64,000 bases of DNA from Nannobrachium achirus. Lineage: Eukaryota > Chordata > Actinopteri > Myctophiformes > Myctophidae. The position numbers and the translations under genes are program-made. The notes under the pieces were generated by a model. That model ran no database searches. It worked only from the letters and a program-made list of their open reading frames with translations, and was not told the origin of the DNA. Position 1 is the first letter of the stretch, and each line of letters begins with the position of its first letter. Of the stretch, positions 56,354-64,000 are shown piece by piece. The stretch covers positions 60,786,357-60,850,356 of the forward strand of contig OY997647.1 of NCBI GenBank assembly GCA_963921795.1, read 5' to 3'.

Positions 56354-57859
56354 CAGGGGCGCAGGAGGCATTTTAAAAGTGAAGGGGACATATCTGGGAG
56401 GTATGTGCGCGCGCGCGCGAAAAATTTTGGGGTATCCCCCCCACTTTTGGTGATATCCCCCCCACTTTTGCCCCGAGGAGGGGGGGACATATCCCCTCCA
56501 CTTGAGCTGAATTACACAGTTGTTTTACGCAGATTTCAAGGCATTTTTAAAATGAAATACACATGAATTCATTAAGTCTATATTAGATCTTTTTATTGAA
56601 GGAGTAACAGGCCAACAGCTGCAGCACTTTATTTTTATACACAGTATATATTTTTTTTCCCCTAAAAATATACTGTAGGCCTATTACCAGAGATCACACT
56701 AGTATTTTAAACTGCCGGTCAGCGTGACATGGCACGATTAAAATCTACCAGACATCTAATAAAAAGACCTTTCATAGATATCTGTATGCATTAATGACAA
56801 CCAGGTCCATATAAAAGCAGCCTAACACAACCATAAGCATTATGTTTTGGATTGAACTGTTTGAACATAATGCATAGGCTATCCACAATTGTAGGGCCAA
56901 CTTGCACAAATACTGTACATTAATTACTGTACCCACATTACCATTTGCGCATTGGCGTGACATGTTAAGTAATAAATTAGGATACTCACAAGTTATATTG
57001 TGGATACAAGCAGTGGATGCTGTCCCAGCGTCTGGTTTAATAGGACAGGACAGCCTTTTGGGGACGTTGACAACATAATTGCTCCTCAGATATATATTCC
57101 ATTCAAGGTAACGTTTTAACGTGTCCAGCTGTCCACATGACATGATTAACACCGTGTTTCATCTGACTGGATACGACCATAGGATGCGACAGACAGACCA
57201 GTGTTACGCCCATGTTTGTTGTTGCCATCTTAAAATGAGCGTGCATTGTTGTTAATTAGTGGTTGAACAATCTTGCCAACTTTACTCACAAGTGCCCTCT
57301 CGTTTGAAAGGCTCTGTGATGTATTCTAAGTCTAACTAATAACAACTTGTTTTGATAGTCCATCCAACAACTAAACCGCGCGCCTAGCTCGTATTACAAA
57401 GTCAAGCCGATCGGTGTGCACTGCAGCGTCACAGGCACAGCGACAGCGTGATAGAGGGGGGCCCATTGAGGGGGGCTTCCGATGGAGGGTCATTCGCATT
57501 GAGCGTCATTTATTTGGACTGAGATTTACCGGCAGTCGGAGTCCCCCCTGGCAACAGGACATAGGCAGAACTAGCACGTTAAAGGGGGCCCAAATGTGAG
57601 AGGGGGTTTTCGATGGACGATCATTTGCATTGACCATCATTTGGACTTAGACTGACGGGCAGTCGGAGGCCCCCCTGACGGCCGAGGCCCGTTTCAATTG
57701 AAACCAATGAAACATAGTTAAGGCCGCCAATGTGTACAGTATAATCGATCATATTTGCGGCTTTTTCTTGGACCTGAACACTGGAGGGGATATCCCCCCC
57801 ACCCAAAAAAAGTGGAGGTGTTAATCCCCCCCCGTCCCCCCCTACCCCCTGCGCGCATG
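56354..57859. mobile_element. hAT element, about 1.5 kb, with perfect 8-bp duplication
   Basis: ATTACAGG lies at 56346-56353 and 57860-57867. Ends CAGGGGCGCAG and CTGCGCGCATG match at 9 of 11 positions when inverted. ATATCCCCCCCAC and related C-runs are mirrored near both ends. Inside is a two-copy 128-bp-period duplication. A minus-strand frame at 56990-57152 ends at a donor-like GTGAGT, but no transposase motif is visible, so it is probably nonautonomous. Confidence 0.82.
57456..57678. repeat. Two-copy tandem repeat inside the hAT
   Basis: GGGGGCCCA ... CGATGG...TCATT.GCATTGA.C.TCATTT ... GGCAGTCGGAG.CCCCCCTG occurs at 57456-57551 and 57583-57678, a period of about 128 bp. Confidence 0.85.
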
Positions 57860-58163
57860 ATTACAGGTATGTGTATAATGCATTGTGGACATGGGCTACA
57901 GTACAGTACATTGAAAGTGTTACCCAAGGATAAAATACATTACCATACTAAAAAACAAGAGAATAGCTTTTGTACTTCATTTACTATCAGGGTTTATGCT
58001 GGACGTGTTCATAGATAAATAATATAGACCTATGATTATAATAACCTCCGCCCCTGATTTCTCACATGCCCCTCTTCTAGCGCCACCATGAGGTTGCTTT
58101 TTGCAGACAGAGATAAGCCACCTGACGGTCACTTATGTCCTGATTAGGGAGACTTAAATATCA

Positions 58164-58616
58164 ATTACATTAAATTATAATATTTCACCCTGACTCTCTT
58201 CTTTCATATTAGTAAATGCCGGTTTCAGAGGACAGACAGACCGGTTGACCTGATGCTGCATTTAAAGAGAACAGCTGGATCAGATAGACTTGATCTAATA
58301 GTTCTTAGCAACATGAACAGAGATTACCTGGGGTGTTTTGTTTTTAGAACATTTTGATCTGCTTAGTATGCACTCGTCTGCAAACAAAATGGCTCCATAT
58401 AAGTTTTGCTCTGTCAGTCAGTACAACTCAACTTAAAGGTCAAATTAGGGAAAATTGTTGCAGAATGTTTTGCCCAGAGAAGATATGGCATCTGGTGAGG
58501 CTTTCTCTGCCAAAGCTGCAGGATGTTCGCACAAACTGCATTATGCACAACACACAAACCAATAAGTACCTAATGGACTGAACAGGGTTATTGACCCATC
58601 ATCCTGACAAGGTCAG

Positions 58617-58617
<1 letters not shown>
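58164..58617. other. Unassigned sequence
   Basis: No gene or repeat end recognised. Confidence 0.4.

Positions 58618-58712
<95 letters not shown>
58618..58712. repeat. (TG)n microsatellite
   Basis: About 47 TG units directly abutting a LINE fragment. Confidence 0.98.
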
Positions 58713-59290
58713 TAGAAGACAGCATCTTGCAATGGGCCTGGTGTACAAGATTCACTACACCTCCAAGATACCCATGACATGTACCTGACAAACTACTTCT
58801 TAAGGTCAAGGATGTTCACGATCACAACACCAGAGGCAGCTCCACTAATCATCATCAACGTAGATTTAACACTAAACAAGGCTCTAACTCGTTCTCCAGC
58901 TATACCATCAACATGTGGAACGCCCTTCCACAAGCCTTAAAGGAGAGCAAATCCCTAGCCTCCTTCAAAATTGGTATGAAAAGTCACCTTCAGACAGCTG
59001 CTACCCGTGACTTGTAAATAGACTAAGCCCCCATGCCCCCCCCCCCTTTTTCTGCCTTTGTATTTGATGTTGTGCTTTTGAAACTGATATTATCCTAGAT
59101 AAAGTACTATGTTCTATCCGTCTGTCTTTCAATGTTATATGAGATACTTAAAGTGTGGTTCCTGTGGAAATAAGCCTCGGCTTTCTAGGATCTCCTTTTA
59201 GTTGACCTTGTACCAGTGATTTGTACTGTCATGAAACTGTACTTTTTTCTATTGCAAACTTCTAATAAATTCTTCAATCAATCAAAACAA
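58713..59290 (+). mobile_element. LINE 3' end, sister copy of 13540-14167
   Basis: The sequence from ACAGCATCTTGCAATGGGCC to TTCTTCAATCAATCAAAACA matches the earlier copy closely. The reading frame is broken by a small TGACATG duplication near 58775 and by loss of one A near 58801. The C-run after the stop codon differs in length. The 5' edge coincides with the TG tract. Confidence 0.88.
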
Positions 59291-59880
59291 AATGATAGAA
59301 AAAGTGTAAGACAAACAAAGAGAAAGATGAAGAAAAGAGGGATGAAGTGCAACGGTGAGCAAGACAAAGAGGGATTCTTTAAACATGTCAGAATGTGTGT
59401 AAATGACTGAATATTGAATATTATCATGTTCACTCGTGCCCTACTCCTGCACGCACTACAGCACCTGAGATTCCCAACCTGTGGACCCAAGCCCACTGGC
59501 AGGCCGTGGGCCTGAGTGTGCACCAAGCCCCCAGAACCCTGGGGGCGCTTTGAAGCAAAAAGTACATGGTGGCCGTTTGAGGTACTGCAGTTGGGGCTAC
59601 TATTCAAACAGTTAGTTCAGTTGAGGCAGATAGCCCCCCGCTACACCCGCCTCCCCGTTTCTCGCTCCCCGACCGTCGCGATTGGCTCAGAAGCCAAATA
59701 GTCGCCCCACTACGTCACGTTTCAGAGGCGTTTCAAACGCGGAAGTACGCTTCATGCGCTGGGTGAGCAACTCAATGCAAGTGGACGGGCGGGGATATCA
59801 GTTGCCCTCTCTATTCTTATTATAACTCTATGGTGTGCACCCAATTAATTGATAAAACTATTTATCATTTTCTACCCCAC
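59291..59880. other. Unassigned, partly GC-rich sequence
   Basis: 59630-59770 is CpG-rich, with GCGATTGGCTC (reverse CCAAT) and CTACGTCACGTTT (CRE-like). This could be a promoter remnant or the body of an unclassified repeat. No coding frame supported. Confidence 0.35.
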
Positions 59881-59884
59881 ATGC

Positions 59885-60425
59885 CATGCTACATACTATA
59901 CCATACCATACCATACCACATGCTACATATGACATACCATACTATACCAAATGCCATGCTACATATGACATACCATACTATACCAAATGCCATGCTATAC
60001 GAGTCGACATACCATACTATACCACATGCCATGCTACATTTGATTTGACATATGTATATACCATATACCATGCTATACGAGTCGACATACCATACTATAC
60101 CAAGTGCCATGTTACATACCATACCACATGCCATGCTCCATACCACACTATACAATATGCCATGTTACATACCATACCATGCCACATGCCATGCTATATA
60201 CTATACCATATGCCATGCTACATATACCATGCTATACCACATGCCAATACCATACCAAACCATATCATACGTAAAAAAAATGCCATGTTACATACTTGCC
60301 AGTTGCCATGTTACATATACCATGCCATACGCCATGCTAATACCATACGCCACATACCATACTATACCATATGCCATGCTATACCGTACCATACCATTAT
60401 GCTGCCAGACCATACCTTACCATAT
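59885..60425. repeat. Degenerate TACCATAC/ATGCCATGC minisatellite
   Basis: About 540 bp built from short words TACCATAC, TATACCA and ATGCCATGCTACATA. A longer unit GACATACCATACTATACCA recurs at about 59931, 59967, 60006 and 60083; two of these follow CGAGTC. Long open frames across it in several phases come from the absence of stop words in the repeat. Confidence 0.9.
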
Positions 60426-60434
60426 AATTATATG

Positions 60435-60435
<1 letters not shown>

Positions 60436-60500
<65 letters not shown>
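60436..60500. repeat. (GT)n microsatellite
   Basis: Directly follows the minisatellite. Confidence 0.98.
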
Positions 60501-60503
<3 letters not shown>

Positions 60504-60525
60504 GAGTATATGGCGCTGACTATCA

Positions 60526-60612
60526 TCACCTGGATCTCCATATATGAAGATCACGACACTGACCTCATCAAACCCTGGATAGCCATACATGGAGACGACT
60601 GGATCATCATTT
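60526..60612. repeat. Imperfect two-copy repeat
   Basis: CTGGATCTCCATATATGAAG and CTGGATAGCCATACATGGAG, each followed by A.CACGAC or ACGACTGG; period about 51 bp. Confidence 0.55.
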
Positions 60613-60794
60613 AGATTTACTATGAAAACCTGCAGCTCCTGTGCGTCGGTCAGTCAGTCACACTCCATATATGGCCAAAACAGAAAGTTGGTACAACACA
60701 TGGATCACATGGATTTTTGCTTTTCATTGTGATACCGATATACAGTATAGGAACTTAAAGTATAGGCTACTTACGTAGGTTCCATTGATCCAAC

Positions 60795-61142
60795 CCTGAG
60801 TTACTAGGGCCCAAGGTGGAGTGGCCGTAATTATTGTATACTTTAGCTATTGAAAAATAGCAGATCTACAAGCTCACAACGTGGCACCGAGTGGTGCGCT
60901 GCGAGCTTGTAGATCTGCTATTTTTGAAGTCATGAAAATGTGTGCAAATCTTTGAATATATGTATTTTTAAGCGAACATTTCTAACAACAATTTTTCTTC
61001 TCGGGGGTCCCTGGAACTAAATATTTTGAGATGGGGGTCCGTGGCCAAATACATATCATTTTGGGGGTCCTTCACATGAATACTCAGTATTACTTCAGTG
61101 AATACTTGTACCCAGGGCCCAGAATTTGGTGCAACACCCCTT
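60795..61142 (+). mobile_element. Damaged copy of the hairpin-bearing hAT family
   Basis: It shares with 7514-8008 the phrases GAGTTACTAGGGCCCAAGGT, CTTTAGCTATTGAAAAATAG, GGAACTAAATATTTTGAGAT and GTACCCAGGGCCCAGAATTT. The left 25 bp of the end are lost, and the right end reads GGTGCAACACCCCTT. It has one hairpin rather than two. Confidence 0.88.
60853..60925. repeat. Hairpin module
   Basis: Arms AAAAATAGCAGATCTACAAG... and their complement around a CGA loop, with mismatches only near the loop. Confidence 0.93.
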
Positions 61143-61765
61143 CTGAAGACCAGTGAGTACAAGTACTAATGAGAGCAGATGGGGGCTGTCTTCATCTGGG
61201 AATACCATCTATGTGACCCTAATGACAAAAATATAATCCTGATATTGCGCTGTGTTTTGAGCCTCGGTCTGTAATTAAAAAGCTGTGAATGGTGTTCCAA
61301 GAGAGACACAGTAACTAAATGGCTATCATCCTTTGTAGGCTAGCACACAAACCATAGTTCTGTAACAATATATATATCGTAGTGATATAGAAAAACAAGA
61401 AGCATTTAGGAGTCAAGCGTTTTGCTCAAGGACACTTCAATGCCAAGCCAGGAAGAGCCATGATATCGAAGTTGGAACCTTCAGATTTCCAAGCTACACC
61501 TCTTGAGCCGCTGCTGTATTTATACTAACTAGCCCTTACCCGTTCAAAGATATGAGCTCCGAAATGATGTGCAGTGGGTGGGTTATGGGATGTGCACTGT
61601 GCACACAGTATATGAGGGATGGAAAGTAACTTTAACTGGTGCTTGCATGATAATATGTAGGAGCATCAATGTAAGAAATACCCGTTTCGTTTAATGGCTA
61701 CAGAGATACTGTGTACCGATCTGCATGATTTTTGGACAAAATCTGTAACAGGGCCAGACAACCGA
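61143..61765. other. Unassigned sequence with a fragment of the 55672 family
   Basis: 61703-61746 resembles 55801-55845 in the same orientation. The rest shows nothing recognised. Confidence 0.45.
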
Positions 61766-61810
61766 CCCCCCCCCCCCCCCCCGCCCGCCTGCACACACAC
61801 ACACACACAC
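61766..61810. repeat. Poly(C) run and (CA)n
   Basis: Sixteen or so C residues, then CCGCCCGCCTG, then a short CA tract abutting the L2 3' end. Confidence 0.95.
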
Positions 61811-62605
61811 AGTTTACAGTTTACAGTTTACAGTTTAGGCATTTAGCAGACGCTTTTAATCCAAAGCGACTTACAATAAGCAGATACAACATCGCAATAA
61901 TAAACAAGATAATAGGTCAGTACATTAACAGCAATATAACAATGTAAATGGATATCTATCTAGAGAAAAACACAATATAATCAAGTTCTAAAGAAACCTA
62001 ACAAACAATGTTAACTAGCTTCATGTATGGTCATTGATTTTACTGTAGTGCTAAGGGTTTAGGTGGAGTCTGAAAAGGTGAGTCTTCAGTCCACGGCGAA
62101 AGGTAGCGAGTGAGTCCGTTGTTCTAAGTGCGACAGGGAGTTTATTCCACAACTTGGGAGCCAAGAGGGCAAACTGTCTCGGACGAGTGGATTTTTGCCC
62201 TGGAGTTTTTAGCGAGGGTTCGGTCAGCATCCCTGTGTTGGCTGATCTAAGTGAACGAGTGGGGGTGTAGGGGTTGATCAGCTTTTGGAGGTATGGAGGA
62301 GCCATACCTTTGGCTGCTTTGAAGGTCAGCATCAGTGTTTTGTATTCCATGCGGGCCGCAACCGGGAGCCAGTGGAGGCTGCGGAGAAGGGGAGAGACAT
62401 GTGAGAACTTAGGCTGGTTGAAGACCAGTCGTGCCGCGGCATTTTGGATCAGTTGGAGAGGTTTGAGTGCACATGCCGGGAGACCAGTGAGGAGAGAGTT
62501 ACAATAGTCGAGTTTTGATATGACAGATGTCTGAATGAGGAGCTGCGCTGCCTCCTGGGTGAGGAACGGTCTGATTTTACGGATGTTATAGAGTGTGAAC
62601 CTACA

Positions 62606-62607
<2 letters not shown>
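61811..62607 (-). mobile_element. L2-type LINE, longest copy in the window
   Basis: On the minus strand the frame from about 62606 to the stop at 62051 encodes roughly 185 residues of the reverse-transcriptase C-terminus: LYNIRKIRPFLTQEAAQLLI, SKLDYCNSLLTGLP, LIQNAAARLVFNQPKFSHVS, LHWLPVAARMEYKTLML and KLWNKLPVALRTTDSLATF to LHLNP. This is open with no break. The 3' untranslated region runs to 61811 and ends in four AGTTTAC units (plus-strand sense), the short terminal tandem typical of L2. The 5' edge is replaced by a CA tract. Confidence 0.92.

Positions 62608-62650
<43 letters not shown>
62608..62650. repeat. (CA)n microsatellite at the L2 5' edge
   Basis: About 21 CA units. Confidence 0.98.
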
Positions 62651-62653
<3 letters not shown>

Positions 62654-63407
62654 CTGGTTAAACATGTTGCCTCATGCTAGATGCAGAATAGATATGCCTC
62701 AAGCTAGATGCAGAATAGATATAGGTACACCATAAAAAATGCTAATATACAGCATATGATTTGTGAAAGTGACAAACGGGCTTCACAGTTATGTCAGGTG
62801 TGTTCATATGCTTATGGTGATGCGATTGCAGATCAATTGCTCCAGCCACTGAGGAGAAACGCTGTGACAAGACACTCAGACACTCACTCAGACATTCCGA
62901 AAATTATATGTTTGATGAGCTAACTTTGAGAAGTGTCTTCACAAATGATCCCAGAGTCCGTGTAGGGAACTAATAACAAGGAGGAATGACAGAACTGGTT
63001 GACGCAGACAACAAATAGCTACAGTAGACTCCAGTAGTCTCCATTATCTTTCAATGAACATGAGATGGAGGACTAGTAGCCTACTCTGACTTGACACCTT
63101 TGTTAGTCAAAGCTGCTCAGGCTCATTACAGGCCCCTCAGGCTGCTCCATCTAAATGAGAATATAATGACTAATTAATCCTTTGGAATGCGACATTTGTC
63201 TTCCAGGAGACACTTTTGAAAAGCAACAGGTCAATAGGACAGATCAATATGACAATGACCACTCTTTTTTAAGGACTGTTTCAGAGTGACTACAGTGGAA
63301 CATAATTATGGATGTAGGATCCACACAGTAATGAGGAAATAGCTTTCTGACAGGCCTGAATACTATAGATATTAGGCTATACATGTTATATATTATTGAT
63401 TTGTTCT
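62651..63407. other. Unassigned sequence
   Basis: A GCCTCA(T/A)GCTAGATGCAGAATAGATAT unit is present twice (62671, 62696). Otherwise nothing recognised. Confidence 0.45.
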
Positions 63408-63548
63408 TTCCAAAGAGACTTACAATAAGCAAGGTAATACATCAACACATCAAATGCATAGAAGTATCAATCTAGACAAGATAACATAGGTAGACCAAGC
63501 AGCTAATCAGTAAAAAGCTTTATATCTAGCTTGGCTTTCATGTACACA
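63408..63548 (-). mobile_element. L2 3'-untranslated fragment
   Basis: CCAAAGAGACTTACAATAAG and then ACATCAA..., ATAACATAGG, CAGTAAAAAG and TAGCTTGGCTTTCATGTA follow the same order as 50965-51140 and 61860-62030. No coding part and no terminal AGTTTAC repeat. Confidence 0.7.
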
Positions 63549-64000
63549 GAACAGACCAGACCAGACCAGACCACTGGCTGTTAAGTAAAATCGGTGTTTC
63601 CGCTAAGAAATCACGTAGGTTTTGAGCATGGAGACTGAAGTCACGTGCTGAAAACAAATCAATCAGATCAGCACTCTATCGCCAAAATAAAAGTCTGGGT
63701 TTCCGAGGCTAGATCAGCACTGATATGAGACTCTGTTTATCTGCAGAACATCAGTGACATCTACTGGCCATGAAATGCCATGCAGGGCAGGGCACACATG
63801 TTCATGTTTGCACTGAGGTTGAAGTATAGGCTGATGAACACCATTTCTATACAGAAGTAGGCCTACTGACTGTGTGTTATTGTCTCCACCACGCCGAACG
63901 GCCAAAGGCCGGAGACTATAATAGAAAGGTAGTATTGGTTATCTAACCCAAGGTTTTAGGGTTCAAGGAATGTGGCTAAATCAGTGAAATTACCATCAGT
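63549..64000. other. Unassigned right end with a short CAGAC repeat
   Basis: An (AGACC)n tract at 63552-63572 is the only structure seen. No gene. Confidence 0.45.

Larger units (their letters stand above)
55672..58156. mobile_element. Older unclassified element bounded by inverted repeats, split by a hAT
   Basis: TAAGACTCCCTAATTGGGAG continuing to CGACCGTCAGGTCG (55672-55710) pairs with CACCTGACGGTCACTTATGT continuing to TTAGGGAGACTTA (58119-58156). TGATGGTGGCGCTAGA (55872) and TCTAGCGCCACCATGA (58078) are also inverted. With the 1.5-kb hAT removed the element is just under 1 kb. A fragment of the same family (GAGATACTGTGTAC... GACAAAATCTGT) recurs at 61703-61746. Family not recognised. Confidence 0.65.

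Noticed and set aside
56772-57152. A 126-residue minus-strand frame inside the 1.5-kb hAT.
   Set aside because: No hAT transposase motif is seen, and composition is ordinary. The donor-like GTGAGT at 56990 alone is not enough to call an exon.
59886-60614. A 242-residue plus-strand frame over the TACCATAC minisatellite.
   Set aside because: It is open only because the repeat words lack stop codons. The protein is a low-complexity repeat running into a Cys-Val dipeptide tract.

Overview
The window is vertebrate nuclear DNA, almost certainly from a teleost fish. It holds one conserved vertebrate exon, the first coding exon of an OSBPL10-type oxysterol-binding-protein-related gene. The rest is very dense in (CA/GT)n microsatellites, hAT-type nonautonomous transposons, L2/CR1-group LINE 3' ends with the tail common in fish genomes, and TTAA-targeting elements. 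There are no bacterial-type operons, RNA genes or CRISPR arrays. The species cannot be fixed from sequence alone.

Layout. (1) 1-6822 is read as part of intron 1 of osbpl10 (minus strand). It holds large microsatellites, a CRE plus double-CCAAT promoter-like patch near 1345, and three hAT elements nested inside one another (3469-4677), each with its own 8-bp target-site duplication. (2) 6823-7151 (minus) is coding exon 1 of osbpl10, with its CpG-rich upstream region; a 495-bp hAT element carrying two roughly 73-bp hairpins sits about 360 bp upstream of the start codon. (3) 8198-11947 is a DNA transposon of about 3.75 kb with terminal inverted repeats of about 350-380 bp. Its broken gene carries all the acidic motifs of an XPG/FEN1-like (PIN-fold) nuclease followed by a cysteine-rich CXC domain, as in Academ-like elements. 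(4) 12-14.2 kb has a tandem duplication, a single C2H2 zinc-finger remnant and a LINE 3' end.

(5) 14194-49228 is the dominant structure: a head-to-tail satellite array of about 35 kb. Its basic monomer is about 55 bp, made of a roughly 31-bp core with an NcoI palindrome CCATGG plus a variable number of telomere-like TAGGGN hexamers. It is organised into higher-order units of 1.2-4.5 kb, separated by spacers of about 756 or 265 bp. Every complete spacer contains a captured 3' fragment of an L2-type LINE whose full-length relative lies at 61.8-62.6 kb.

(6) 49.2-64 kb is a transposon graveyard: another hAT with a perfect 8-bp duplication, L2 3' ends, a piggyBac-like element and a T2/Kolobok-type MITE inserted back to back at one TTAA site inside an older fish repeat, a 1.5-kb hAT lying between two long inverted repeats, a TACCATAC-type minisatellite and more microsatellites.

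No part reads as a gene cluster. The main relations are structural: osbpl10 is the only host gene, its intron and promoter flank are colonised by transposons, and a telomere-like satellite starts about 7 kb upstream of its first exon.
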